Below are positions 16,917-26,094 of a DNA stretch of 64,000 bases, piece after piece (position 1 is the first letter of the stretch; each line of letters begins with the position of its first letter). The DNA comes from Clostridium beijerinckii HUN142. GTDB taxonomy: Bacteria > Bacillota > Clostridia > Clostridiales > Clostridiaceae. The translations under genes were made by a program, and so were the position numbers. The DNA is taken from positions 62,001 through 126,000 of the forward strand of contig NZ_JHXK01000011.1 in the NCBI RefSeq assembly GCF_000621745.1. Reading direction: 5' to 3'. Below the pieces are notes generated by a model. That model saw only the letters and a program-made list of their open reading frames with translations. It searched no databases and was not told the origin of the DNA.

Positions 16917-19325
16917 TTATGGATGTATATTCCACTTCTTCAAAATCTCCATTGCATATTTATCTAATGATACTGCTAGGTTTATATCCTCTTCTTTTAA
17001 TGCCTTTTCATATAGAATATTATCATCATCAGTGCTGTACACTTTTGCTGCCTCTTTAGCAATGCTGTCAATTTCAAAAGGATTAAAGAATGTAAAACTA
17101 AATCTCAAATCTGGAAGAAGCGCCATGAAGTGTTCCTCTTCTATGTTTCTCATAAAGCTATCTATTCCATTAAGTAAATCCTCTTCAATAAGTAATAAGT
17201 CTTTAGCTGTAGAAAATAGTCCTTTTAAAAAGCTTCCTGACTTCATAAGTTTTTCCCCAGTTCCATAAAGATACTGCATTGCCTTATCTGTTACTTCCTT
17301 AGAATTAATAGAATTTAATCCGTATAATATACCTAATGCTGCTCCTTCAACTGCGCTGTTTAGATTCTTCTTATTAATAAGCAGTTTTAAGCTGTCGATT
17401 AAAGTTTCACTATCAAAATCAGCTTTATTAGAAATATGATAAATATCTTTTAGCTTAGATATAACTTCATTTTCATTGTCATAATCTACAGTGCTTAAAC
17501 TTGTTATTTGAGACACAGCTTTATTATAAGCAGCATTAAAGAATTCTTTAAGCTTTCCATTTATATTAATATTAAGCAAATCCTCTGAATTACATAAAAA
17601 ATTTAGATTGTAACAAGAATTTGTAACTGATACAAAATCTTCATCGCCATTTAAGATCTCACCAAAGGATGGAAGAAGTCCCTGAAAACTGCTTTCAACG
17701 CCCATAAGTGCAGCTTCTATTAAAAGCAGTGAAGCTTCTCCTGATACATTTTCACAAGAGATAAACCTCTTTGCAAGTATAGAACTTGCTGCCTCCTTTA
17801 AGCTCCCACCATGCACTGAAAGTTCTATAAGTGTAGCTTGAAGTTTAGTAGTCCATTTATACTTCCATACTTCTCTTACTAAATTGGTATTTTTCCTTTT
17901 AATAAAATCAGGTCCCTTTTCCATGAAGCAAAAGCTAGTATTTAAAAACTTCATTATATGAAAAAACTTACTTTGCTCCCTATGCTTTTTACTCTTATAA
18001 ATACTTAATGGCACTTCATTTTCTAAATTAGTGTTTTTTATGTTAAACTTTCTGCACAATTCATTAAAATCTTGTACTATAGGTGGCACTTCTGCTAATG
18101 CGCATAACTTACCTATTTTATTTCCTGTAAGCAGGTCTCTCAAATATTTTAAAGAAACCTGTGCCTCTGCATCCATTTCACCTTTTACAAAAGAAGATGT
18201 TATGCCATCCTTAAGCTCATAAACTCCACATTCATACTTGTTCCTTAGAGATTTAAGTCCCTTTGCCATATTAAAGACTTCAATTTCATCTGCTGTAGAA
18301 AGATTTCCGTGATTTTTTCTTATAAGTTTCCCGCAGTGTACAATATAATTAAGAACAGCATCTTCATAAGGCTTATCCACCTTTTTCTGAATATTTTCAA
18401 AAACTCGTTGATAAAAAGCAGGATGAGGCATTCCGCTGGCATAACCATTTAATTGATCACTTTCCTCAAAAGAATAAGCCATGGCATATACTCCAGTGTC
18501 CTCTTGAGCTATATTATGAAGAGTTATTTCCTCATTAGATTCGAGTCCATCAATAAGGGCAGAAGTATGAAAGCCTCCGCTTACTACAAGAACTTTATTG
18601 TATTTTTTAACAGCTTCTCTTATTTTAATACTCATAAATGTTTCTCTAGAAAGACAGCCATCCTCTTTAAGCATTTGTTCATTATAGCCTGCTCTAGAAA
18701 GATAACAGGAAAATATCATATTTTCTATGAACTTCTCAGTACTTATCTTAAGTCCATCTATTTCGAATAATTTTTCCCAAAGCTCATTATAATTTCTGCA
18801 GCCTTCCTTTTCACAAAGGGTTTTAATAAAAATACTTTCCTTCATTAAATAATCATCATTATAGGTATTTTTCTCCTGAGCTTTTCCCATGATCTCTAGT
18901 TTTTTGCTGTTTATAAGTATTTCAGAATATGATAAGTCTATAAACTCACAGGCAATATTTCTCTTTTTTCCTTCTCTTAATGCTAAAAGCTCTGGAGAAA
19001 AATCTAAAAAGGGATAATAGCACCTATACTTTTCTTTGTTTTCTTCTATAAGCGCATTTCTATCATAGTAACTATAGTAAATACATACAGGGGCTTTCGT
19101 TTCCTCATGAGCTATATACTTTATTACTTTATTAGCCTCTGCAGGCCCTTCAATTAATATAATTTCAGGATTATAACTCTCTATTACCTTTTTCAGATGA
19201 AAGCTACAGGCAGGACTATGGTGTCTTACTGGGAAAAACATTACTTTGCTTTCTAAATTGTAAGCTTTTTTCACATAGTTTTTTATTTTATTATCTATAT
19301 TCTGATTGTCTATATTTTTACCCAT
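16917..19325 (-). CDS. DUF5682 family protein (YehM-like)
   Basis: An 802-residue cytoplasmic protein. The N-terminal hallmark FFPVRHHSPACSFHLKKVI and LIEGPAEANKVI (about 30-65) defines the DUF5682 family; further blocks EFIDLSY, VVSGGFHTSALIDGL and AYSFEESDQLNGYASGMPHPAFYQ also look family-like. The RHHSP plus EGP pattern and later conserved GGFH recall TraB/Tiki-like enzyme folds, but that is only my inference. ATG 19325 with GGTGGAG is chosen over the longer open frame, which would overlap the ATPase gene. It sits between the MoxR ATPase and VWA genes, as yehM does in E. coli. Confidence 0.85.
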   Translation of the reverse strand: MGKNIDNQNIDNKIKNYVKKAYNLESKVMFFPVRHHSPACSFHLKKVIESYNPEIILIEGPAEANKVIKYIAHEETKAPVCIYYSYYDRNALIEENKEKYRCYYPFLDFSPELLALREGKKRNIACEFIDLSYSEILINSKKLEIMGKAQEKNTYNDDYLMKESIFIKTLCEKEGCRNYNELWEKLFEIDGLKISTEKFIENMIFSCYLSRAGYNEQMLKEDGCLSRETFMSIKIREAVKKYNKVLVVSGGFHTSALIDGLESNEEITLHNIAQEDTGVYAMAYSFEESDQLNGYASGMPHPAFYQRVFENIQKKVDKPYEDAVLNYIVHCGKLIRKNHGNLSTADEIEVFNMAKGLKSLRNKYECGVYELKDGITSSFVKGEMDAEAQVSLKYLRDLLTGNKIGKLCALAEVPPIVQDFNELCRKFNIKNTNLENEVPLSIYKSKKHREQSKFFHIMKFLNTSFCFMEKGPDFIKRKNTNLVREVWKYKWTTKLQATLIELSVHGGSLKEAASSILAKRFISCENVSGEASLLLIEAALMGVESSFQGLLPSFGEILNGDEDFVSVTNSCYNLNFLCNSEDLLNININGKLKEFFNAAYNKAVSQITSLSTVDYDNENEVISKLKDIYHISNKADFDSETLIDSLKLLINKKNLNSAVEGAALGILYGLNSINSKEVTDKAMQYLYGTGEKLMKSGSFLKGLFSTAKDLLLIEEDLLNGIDSFMRNIEEEHFMALLPDLRFSFTFFNPFEIDSIAKEAAKVYSTDDDNILYEKALKEEDINLAVSLDKYAMEILKKWNIHP

Positions 19326-19338
19326 GCTAGCTCCACCC

Positions 19339-20454
19339 TTATTTAATCCACTTTTTAGCTTCATAGAAATCCTTCCAGTTACCACCCATTTTTGCACTTT
19401 TACCTTTAACTACAATGTTAAAATAACTCCTTAGCTTATCCACATCTTCACGGCTTTCCTTAAGGACAGAACCTAGTATGTTTTGTACCATAGTACTCAT
19501 ATCAATTTTAGAATCTCCATAATAAAAGCTGCTCATAAGAGTTTGATAATAAACTGACACTGCCTCAGCTGTACTCATTACTGCAGAAGGCTTGTCAATT
19601 CTACTACCTTCAGAAGAGATTCCTTCCCTTAATTCATGGAAGGTTGTAGCAAGAATTTCCGCTGCATCTCTATCCACTTCCATATCAATATTTGAATTCT
19701 TAATAAGCTTCTCAACTTCTCCTTCTATAATCTTAGCTTCTAAAGAAACATCGCTTATTGGGAATACAGTTTCAAAATTAAATCTTCTCTTTAAGGCACT
19801 ACTCATTTCATTAACTCCACGGTCTCTAGTATTAGCAGTAGCTATAACATTGAAACCAGGAGATGCACAAAGCAGTCCTTCTTCTCCAAACTCTGGTATA
19901 TTTAAAACTTTATCACTAAGTATACTGATTAAACTATCTTGCACCTCTGCTGGGCATCTAGTGATTTCCTCAAATCTAGTTATAATTCCCTTTTTCATGC
20001 CTACATACAAAGGAGAAGGAACTAATGCTTCTTTAACTGGTCCTTTAGCTAAAAGCAAAGCATAATTCCAAGTATACTTAATCATGTCCTCTGTAGTTCC
20101 TGCTGTTCCCTGTATAGTATTTGTGCTACATCCACAAATAGCAGCCGATAAAAGCTCACTTAACATGGTTTTAGCTGTTCCCGGCTCTCCAACCAGCATA
20201 AGTCCCCTATTTCCAGCTAAAGTTATAATACATCTCTCAATAAGAGTATCATCTCCATAAAATTTCTTTGTAATATTAACATTCTTTCTTTTTAGCTTTA
20301 AAGGCTTACTTCTTCCTAAAATAAAAGTCCTTACAGCCTTAGGAGATAATCTCCAGTTTTCTGGTTTAGGCCCGTCATCGTTAGCTTCTAATGCAGCTAA
20401 TTCATCTGCATATAATATTTCAACGGTAGGTTTTAATGCTTTTATTTCACTCAT
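19339..20454 (-). CDS. MoxR-type AAA+ ATPase (YehL-like)
   Basis: A 371-aa AAA+ ATPase. Walker A is GEPGTAKT (89-96); the Walker B position reads ITRFEEI (158-164), sensor 1 is ATANTRDRG (205-213), and LKRRF (221-225) supplies the arginine finger, all as in MoxR/RavA/CbbQ-type ATPases. A helical lid follows. MoxR ATPases form hexamers and act with VWA proteins to remodel or load metal into client proteins; here the VWA partner is two genes downstream. No ribosome binding site is visible before ATG 20454, only a TATAAT-like stretch, so its expression may depend on a hairpin at 20463-20505 and on upstream translation. It overlaps nothing downstream (14 nt gap to DUF5682). Confidence 0.92.
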   Translation of the reverse strand: MSEIKALKPTVEILYADELAALEANDDGPKPENWRLSPKAVRTFILGRSKPLKLKRKNVNITKKFYGDDTLIERCIITLAGNRGLMLVGEPGTAKTMLSELLSAAICGCSTNTIQGTAGTTEDMIKYTWNYALLLAKGPVKEALVPSPLYVGMKKGIITRFEEITRCPAEVQDSLISILSDKVLNIPEFGEEGLLCASPGFNVIATANTRDRGVNEMSSALKRRFNFETVFPISDVSLEAKIIEGEVEKLIKNSNIDMEVDRDAAEILATTFHELREGISSEGSRIDKPSAVMSTAEAVSVYYQTLMSSFYYGDSKIDMSTMVQNILGSVLKESREDVDKLRSYFNIVVKGKSAKMGGNWKDFYEAKKWIK

Positions 20455-20462
20455 ATATTATA

Positions 20463-20505
20463 TTTAGTGAGAGAGTATACTAAAAATTATCAAGCCCTCA
20501 CTAAA
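20463..20505 (-). promoter_or_regulatory. Hairpin between the SUKH-like gene and the MoxR gene
   Basis: TTTAGTGAG (20463-20471) pairs perfectly with CTCACTAAA (20497-20505). The stem spans the stop codon of the upstream gene and ends 9 nt before the MoxR start. There is no T run after it on the minus strand, so it looks more like an attenuator or translation-control structure than a terminator. Confidence 0.45.
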
Positions 20506-21244
20506 TCCTCCCTTCTTTATTTTCAAACTTAAATATTTCATATCTGGGATACCCAATAGCCACTTTTAATTTATCGTTAAATAATTTTTTAATTAGTTCT
20601 ATAGAAGATGCATAAACAAGTTTATTTTCTGTCCCATCTTCATATCTTTGTATTGTTAGAAAAAATTCATCATTTTTATCCTTTAAATAAGTACTACAGC
20701 TGTCACAAGCTTCATCTATCTGTATCAAAGAATATTCTTTGTTAGTCTTCCACTCATTTAAATCATGGTCTTCAAAACTTGCACTAACCCATTGTGGCTG
20801 CTTTTCTAAAAAATAGTTTTTAACTGCATCTTTTTCAATAAATTTTTCAATTGAATCTGCCAATAAATATGGTTTGTTGTCATTATACTCTTTGCCATAA
20901 ATCTTTCCTTTTGAATCAATTACCATGTATATTGATTCATTATAGTGAAAAGTTGCACAAGTAAAATAATATTCTTCATCAATTTCCTCTGCACCTACAT
21001 AATAATCATAATCCATTGTACGTGGATTAAATTGAGAGCCTATCATATCTAAAGAAAATCCTTCAAAGGATTTTCCTAATTTATATGACATGCCAGCATA
21101 AAGCTTTTGAAATCTTATTACACTATCATACAATGGATATCCAATATCTTTTAGAACCTTAATTATAACTTCCTCATCTTGCGGTACCTTATGCCTTTTT
21201 GATTTATTAAGCATATTAATTGCTCTTGCACTTAAATTATACAT
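20501..21244 (-). CDS. SUKH (SMI1/KNR4)-like protein
   Basis: A 247-aa soluble protein. The N-terminal half looks like a SUKH domain: a helical start (IIKVLKDIGYPLYDSVIRFQKLYAGM), then the sheet with YYFTCATFHYNESIYMVIDSKGKIYG and the closing ADSIEKFIEKDA helix, which is the usual SUKH end (ID..G.iy....i..s...Fl). SUKH proteins are best known as immunity proteins against contact-dependent or polymorphic nuclease toxins. The C-terminal 100 residues are unassigned. Start ATG 21244 follows GAGGTGGCGAA and overlaps the end of the preceding small gene by 13 nt. Family call is by eye. Confidence 0.6.
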   Translation of the reverse strand: MYNLSARAINMLNKSKRHKVPQDEEVIIKVLKDIGYPLYDSVIRFQKLYAGMSYKLGKSFEGFSLDMIGSQFNPRTMDYDYYVGAEEIDEEYYFTCATFHYNESIYMVIDSKGKIYGKEYNDNKPYLLADSIEKFIEKDAVKNYFLEKQPQWVSASFEDHDLNEWKTNKEYSLIQIDEACDSCSTYLKDKNDEFFLTIQRYEDGTENKLVYASSIELIKKLFNDKLKVAIGYPRYEIFKFENKEGRI

Positions 21245-21438
21245 TTCGCCACCTCATTTTTAAGCCCTCCTTTTGTACGTAGAAGAGCTGCATGAGGAAG
21301 ATGCGAAAACTGAGATATTTGCAATAATTCAGCGTCTACTTCTTCTAAACTATCAATACCACTTTCTATTGAGACAATTCCCATTAACTTTAAAATTGTA
21401 TTATGAAAATTTTCTATTTCTTTTGGATAGTTACTCAT
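21232..21438 (-). CDS. Small unknown protein coupled to the SUKH-like gene
   Basis: A 68-aa protein with a good ribosome binding site (AGGGTGATAAT) before ATG 21438 and a 13-nt overlap with the next gene. I do not recognise it. The last third (LPHAALLRTKGGLKNEVAKC) ends abruptly and may be a truncated version of a longer domain. Confidence 0.5.
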   Translation of the reverse strand: MSNYPKEIENFHNTILKLMGIVSIESGIDSLEEVDAELLQISQFSHLPHAALLRTKGGLKNEVAKCII

Positions 21439-21579
21439 ATTATCACCCTAACTTTTTTTATTCTTATTACTCTAAGTTTTAACAACAATCCCAATTATAT
21501 GAGACCTTAATAAAACATTATAATTTGCAGCTTTTAAAAAGATTGTTTATTATTGCACTTTGGCATGTTCAAGAATTAT

Positions 21580-21840
21580 TTACATATTTTTTTCATCATA
21601 ATCTTTTACCTTTGCACATACCTCTTCAAACTCATCTTTACTTACTATTTCGTCCATTTCGCTTATGTCAATTGAGCCTTCTGCTAAGAAAAATCCCATA
21701 TCTCTCTCTTCTCTATTTGATTCTATATACCTGTTATCACCTATCATTATTTGTCTTTCTGCATGTCCATTTACTATTTCCATATATGTATCATATTCTT
21801 TTCCATTCTCAAACCAATCCCATTTGAACTTTATATACGC
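21580..21840 (-). pseudogene. Small duplicated gene, copy 1: start codon lost
   Basis: The bases 21580-21840 encode about 86 residues (YIKFKWDWFENGKEYDTYM, then IVNGHAERQIMIG and FFLAEGSIDISEMDEIVS) to a proper stop, but the ATG found in the other copy (30774-30776) is GCG here (21838-21840). An in-frame ATG at 21783 allows a shorter 67-aa product without a ribosome binding site. The second copy keeps its ATG but carries a nonsense codon. The family is unknown to me. Confidence 0.65.
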
Positions 21841-21851
21841 TCAATCATTCC

Positions 21852-22346
21852 TTATCTAGTAACTTCTCCTATGGCAAGTTTTCTTTTCAATTCTGGATAA
21901 ATCTTATAGTAAAGATTTTTACTCAAAATAGAATGATAAATAGCAAGAATTATAGTAACACCAATTAAAATAGCAGGTATTATATATAGTACAGGATTAT
22001 TTAGAAAGAATCCGAACACGTCAAATTTTTTATCAATCCACTTTGCATATACGTAAACCATCAAAATTATAATAAAAACAGGAAATGCAAAAACTCCTGA
22101 CATAATATTAACAATATTCATTTTTTTATGAATAGATTGAAAGTGCTCCTCACCAATATAGCGCTCTAACAAAAAGCATTGTTTGTCAAAGGAATCACTT
22201 TTTTGAACTTGAAGATTATTTTTAGTAATATGCTTATGTAAAATGTCTAACTCATTACTGAATTCTAAAGTTTCATATAATATTTTTCCAAAGCCCACAA
22301 ATCTACCTCCATGTAATTCAATAAAATTATTTTCTTTTTCCCTCAT
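21852..22346 (-). CDS. Unknown protein with two membrane helices
   Basis: A 164-aa protein. Residues about 78-100 (MNIVNIMSGVFAFPVFIIIL) and 115-140 (NPVLYIIPAILIGVTIILAI) are hydrophobic helices; the N-terminal 75 residues are cytoplasmic and charged, starting MREKENNFIELHGGRFVGFGK. No Shine-Dalgarno site is visible; ATG 22346 comes 3 nt after the stop of a gene fragment (22356-22490), suggesting it was translated by coupling. It is inserted between the two duplicated genes in copy 1 and absent from copy 2. I do not recognise the family. Confidence 0.6.
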   Translation of the reverse strand: MREKENNFIELHGGRFVGFGKILYETLEFSNELDILHKHITKNNLQVQKSDSFDKQCFLLERYIGEEHFQSIHKKMNIVNIMSGVFAFPVFIIILMVYVYAKWIDKKFDVFGFFLNNPVLYIIPAILIGVTIILAIYHSILSKNLYYKIYPELKRKLAIGEVTR

Positions 22347-22352
22347 TTACTA

Positions 22353-22493
22353 TTTTAAAACCCAATCTGTAAATTCTTTAATAACTTCTTCAGGATTAGC
22401 TCGCTTGTTTTGTTCTGCAATCAAATCATAATATTCAAGTTCTGTATTATTAAAGGTATAGCTTTTCCAAACCTTTGTTCAATTACGCCTTCT
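22353..22493 (-). pseudogene. C-terminal gene fragment between the duplicated gene and the membrane gene
   Basis: One frame reads EGVIEQRFGKA and, one base shifted, the next reads SYTFNNTELEYYDLIAEQ followed by NKRANPEEVIKEFTDWVLK and a stop. Together they look like the end of a lost gene that has been cut off by the recombination placing the 404-codon gene here. Confidence 0.45.
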
Positions 22494-23708
22494 TCATGGA
22501 GATTTCCTCCTAATTAATACTGCTGCTCTGTTTCTATGCTTATTATCAGTTATTCCATCAAAGTATAATGAATAACTTTTACCACAGGCCTTTAATTTAC
22601 GAAGTATTATATTATCCATATTAAGTGTAATCTTTTCCCCTGAAACTTGATTAATATAACTCTTTTTATCTATATGCTGTAACCAGCATTCAATAAGTTC
22701 TCCAGATTTAACTACAAGCCATCCGTTACCTCCTTTTATTGGTTCATCATCGCTGCCATATGTAAAGGTTAATGCATATGTATCATTATCCAACTTCACA
22801 CTTTCCATATAATATATAGAACATAATTGAGTAAATTCAAATAGCTTCTTTTCCTCTATATGTTTACCATCGATACCGTAAACTGCGTAGAATATTTCAC
22901 TAGGCCTTTCTACATGAAATATGCTTCCGCCATTTGCAGTTACCTCAATTGTCTCATGATTTTTCCAATTGATAACAGAACTATTCTTTTCAAAATATGC
23001 ATCCAAAAACATACCTTCTACTAAAACTTTACGTTCCCTAATAGATACTCCTTTATCATCAAGTAAGCGATGCAATATTACATTTTTATCAATTGTTGAA
23101 AAGGCCTGTATTCCTTCTTCATTATACAAGCATCTACTTACCAATGGCTCTTCTATTTTCACACGCTTTACCGACTGAAAGTATTTATTCTTAGAAAATT
23201 TATATTCACCTAGTTTTGTAGGTTTTTTATTAAAGGTTCCATCAGTATAAGATAATATCTTATCTCCATCTCTAAAAATATGCTCAGCTACTGATGCCAT
23301 TAGTTTACAATCCTCAATATCTTTTCTATCCCCTATGGGCAAGCATACAACCTTGTTTAAAGATGTTTTGTTATATCCAATTACACACCAAATTTCATTA
23401 TTTGGTCCTTCGAACAAATCATATGGTACTCCATCATATTCACAGTAGCATGTGGTTTGTAATTTTTCTAAGTCCAATTTAATATAGCAAAAGTTATCTT
23501 TATATTTATCTATTTCATCTAAATGTGATGAAATATCAGTTGCATCTTTATAATTATTTATACTAAAAAACACTTGATTTTTTGATGGTAAGTAACACAT
23601 ATCTCCTGTGCTCAGGCGATAATCAGCATCGATATATATACCATAAAATTCATCCATATGATAATTGCTAATTTTAAAAATATTATTATCTATAATTAAA
23701 TCCTCCAA
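22494..23708 (-). CDS. Unknown 404-codon protein, copy 1 of a duplicated gene
   Basis: A soluble protein rich in beta-strand pattern and aromatic residues (DEFYGIYIDADYRLSTG, DLFEGPNNEIWCVIGY, GSDDEPIKGGNGWLVVKSGELIECW). It has no signal peptide or catalytic motif I know; the repeated short strand-turn segments suggest a propeller-like or beta-rich fold. Start is TTG 23708 behind AGGAGGGAAAAC, although the frame is open further upstream. A paralogue at 30820-32031 is roughly 85% identical by eye. The two C-termini differ: this one ends IRRKSP, the other KNLI, consistent with recombination at the 3' end. Confidence 0.7.
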   Translation of the reverse strand: MEDLIIDNNIFKISNYHMDEFYGIYIDADYRLSTGDMCYLPSKNQVFFSINNYKDATDISSHLDEIDKYKDNFCYIKLDLEKLQTTCYCEYDGVPYDLFEGPNNEIWCVIGYNKTSLNKVVCLPIGDRKDIEDCKLMASVAEHIFRDGDKILSYTDGTFNKKPTKLGEYKFSKNKYFQSVKRVKIEEPLVSRCLYNEEGIQAFSTIDKNVILHRLLDDKGVSIRERKVLVEGMFLDAYFEKNSSVINWKNHETIEVTANGGSIFHVERPSEIFYAVYGIDGKHIEEKKLFEFTQLCSIYYMESVKLDNDTYALTFTYGSDDEPIKGGNGWLVVKSGELIECWLQHIDKKSYINQVSGEKITLNMDNIILRKLKACGKSYSLYFDGITDNKHRNRAAVLIRRKSP

Positions 23709-23876
23709 AGTTTTCCCTCCTAAATTCAATCTAATTATATCAACCACTTATTTGCTATTTCTTCAAACCAATCTACAAAATTATTTCATCCATTTATTAT
23801 ATAAAAGGTATATTCAAAACATTGTACATAGCAAGTAACCTAAAACCGCATGTTTCCCTCGTCAACATATATTCTT

Positions 23877-24680
23877 TTATCCTGCTATATCAGCTGATTC
23901 AAAACTTCCGTCGATATTTCCACAAACTATGATACAGTGCCCTGCAAACAAGTCTCCATCATAAAAGAAAATCTCAAACTCACCTTTAGGATAAACGCTT
24001 ATAGTATCTAATTCTATGGATTTAATAAACATTTCTTCTGAAACTTCTTCAATTTCTGCTTCTTCATCAATCCAATCATTAGCAAGTTCTAAAAGTTCAC
24101 TTGCAGCATAAGCTCTAACTTTAACACTCCAACTCTTTTGATTTTGGAAAAGTTCATGAGCAGTTTTAAGAGAATCTTTCATTTCTTCTTTATTATCTAG
24201 ATCAAAATACAATCGTCCTTTTTCCTCTGCCCATGTGATATCAGTTTGAAAAGTCTTAATTCCCTTATCTAATTCAAATTTTCCAAGGATCTCATCTTCA
24301 TAAAATACTGGCTTTAGTTCTTCAACTAATATGTCTTGAAGTTCTTCATCCTTATAGTCTGCATCTATGAGTTCTAATAGCATGAAGGCTCTTTCGCCTT
24401 TTCTTAGCTTAAGTTTAATTATTGAATTTCCTTTAATAGTCTTTTGCCATTCCTTTAAGCCTTCGTTATCAGTAAGCCACGATAAATTAATCTCCTCTTT
24501 TACTGATGGCTCATTGCTGTTTAAATCCTTCCAAGCAATAAGGTTTATAGACGCTCTCCATAATTCGTCTTTCCCTCCCTTTCCTGCACCAACTCCACTA
24601 GAAGCTGTTATAGCAGCTGCCTCGAATACTTCATCTGAAAAATTTTCATCAAATTTTTTTATCTCACTATTTTTACTCAT
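23877..24680 (-). CDS. DUF2262 family protein
   Basis: A 267-aa soluble acidic protein. The C-terminal half matches DUF2262: LGKFELDKGIKTFQTDITW (about 130-150), the helix ending ASELLELANDWIDEE (about 185-200), and the closing FFYDGDLFAGHCIIVCGNIDG with SADIAG. The N-terminal 120 residues (with VLLELIDADYKDEELQDIL) are also part of this family in many proteins. DUF2262 genes often appear in immunity-type gene clusters, function unknown. ATG 24680 follows AGGAGGAATTC. No obvious partner; within the minus-strand island. Confidence 0.8.
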   Translation of the reverse strand: MSKNSEIKKFDENFSDEVFEAAAITASSGVGAGKGGKDELWRASINLIAWKDLNSNEPSVKEEINLSWLTDNEGLKEWQKTIKGNSIIKLKLRKGERAFMLLELIDADYKDEELQDILVEELKPVFYEDEILGKFELDKGIKTFQTDITWAEEKGRLYFDLDNKEEMKDSLKTAHELFQNQKSWSVKVRAYAASELLELANDWIDEEAEIEEVSEEMFIKSIELDTISVYPKGEFEIFFYDGDLFAGHCIIVCGNIDGSFESADIAG

Positions 24681-24709
24681 GAATTCCTCCTATTTTAAGT
24701 AAATTATAC

Positions 24710-25323
24710 TTATAACTGAAATTTCTCATTAAAATTGCCAGGATGTATTACCTTATATTCATTCTCATCTTCACCATTACCATGTGCAATAGCTACAATG
24801 CCTGATTTATAAATGTCATTATCTAAAAACTTTTCATTTTTTAGAATTTCCAAGACGTCATTTACATCTTCTTCAGGATTTTCTGATGTCATGAAAACAA
24901 TTATGGAATTTGTATCGTCTAAGCTTATTTAAATCTTTCAAGAAATCAATTTTATTAATCTCAATGTAACAATCCATAAATCTCAAACCTTCTAATTCTG
25001 TAAAATACTTAAAATCATCTGTATTTAATAGGCTCTCATTTTTAGCATCTCAAATATGCATTTTTACGATATTCATCTGATAATAATTTGTTTTCCTCTA
25101 AATATCCTTTAACCTTCTTTTCTATATTTAACTGTGACAAAAACTCAAGTATTTCTTTTATAGGACCTGCATCTGTATACCATTCGTAATTCTCTGTGCA
25201 CTCTTCAACTAATACTTCTAATTCTTTTTCAAATGATGGATTCTTATCTAATAAAGCATCAATCACTACAAGCTTGAAATTAAAGTCTTCAAATATTCCT
25301 GATTTATCTATATATTCTGCCAT
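24710..25323 (-). pseudogene. DUF6892-like gene broken by two frameshifts
   Basis: The start (ATG 25323) encodes FNFKLVVIDALLDKNPSFEKE and YEWYTDAGPIKEILEFL, which matches the N-terminus of DUF6892-type proteins, and stops after 93 codons at 25042. One base over, the next frame continues DAKNESLLNTDDFKYFTELEG in a leucine-rich-repeat-like pattern to KLRRYKF, and a further frame carries SIIVFMTSENPEEDVNDVL to a stop at 24710. This reads as one gene of about 200 codons broken twice. The first 93-codon part could still be translated. Family recognition is from the first block. Confidence 0.6.
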
Positions 25324-25380
25324 TCAAAAAAGCTCCTTTACCGCTATACCTTATATTATAATACTTATATTTCAACTTTC

Positions 25381-26040
25381 TCACACTAAATATTCCCTAT
25401 CCAAATCCACCACATCTTTTGATTTGAGCATATGCATAACGGCATCACTCCCATTTCTTCTCACTAATTCTTCTTCTAATTCTGTTATAGGAACTAATGT
25501 ATAAAAATCTATCTTCGCACCATCATCAAATACATATGGCGGAATATCATCAGATACGCATATCATAATTCTACTTAACTCAGTTCCATTCTTAAATGGA
25601 ATTACAGCTCCTCCATTCTGCCCATTAGGAATGATTACTTCTTCATTTACAATACCTTCATATATATGTGGTAAATGGCCGATTAGCCTTAACATTTTAA
25701 TAGGCCAATAGTTTTCTTCATCTTTGCAGGATTCTTGATCCAACTTCCAATCAGATGGTAACTTAATTAATAATTCAGCATATTTGTATTGGTTGTCTTC
25801 TGTTGAAAATCCCATTGGATATTCACACATTCCAGTGGTTACTAATGTAAAATAGTTTTTCTCTTTACTTGGCTTAATTACATTTACTTGTATGGATACT
25901 TTACTTCCAGGAACTATTTCATATATACTAGAATCAATACATCCTAAATATTTTTCTATATGCTCTACAACAACATCTCCATCATCTTCAATCATATCTT
26001 CTTCATAGTTCTCATAATCTTTGCTGCTCAATTTATACAC
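25381..26040 (-). CDS. SUFU (suppressor of fused)-domain protein
   Basis: A 219-aa soluble protein. The SUFU domain is visible through HIEKYLGCIDSSIYEIVPGSKVSIQVNVI (28-60), the conserved LVTTGMCEYPMGF with AELLIKLPSDWKL, NYWPIKMLRLIGHLPHIY, and the final ISDDIPPY-like segment with L-x-P-I-T-E-L-E. In bacteria SUFU proteins are predicted immunity proteins in polymorphic toxin systems. Start ATG 26040; the gene lies 55 nt after the DUF4132 gene and is on the same strand, so they are probably co-transcribed. Confidence 0.85.
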   Translation of the reverse strand: MYKLSSKDYENYEEDMIEDDGDVVVEHIEKYLGCIDSSIYEIVPGSKVSIQVNVIKPSKEKNYFTLVTTGMCEYPMGFSTEDNQYKYAELLIKLPSDWKLDQESCKDEENYWPIKMLRLIGHLPHIYEGIVNEEVIIPNGQNGGAVIPFKNGTELSRIMICVSDDIPPYVFDDGAKIDFYTLVPITELEEELVRRNGSDAVMHMLKSKDVVDLDREYLV

Positions 26041-26094
26041 CTCACCTTTCTATAGATACATTTAAACTTTTATAAAAATAAGAGAATTCTCAAA

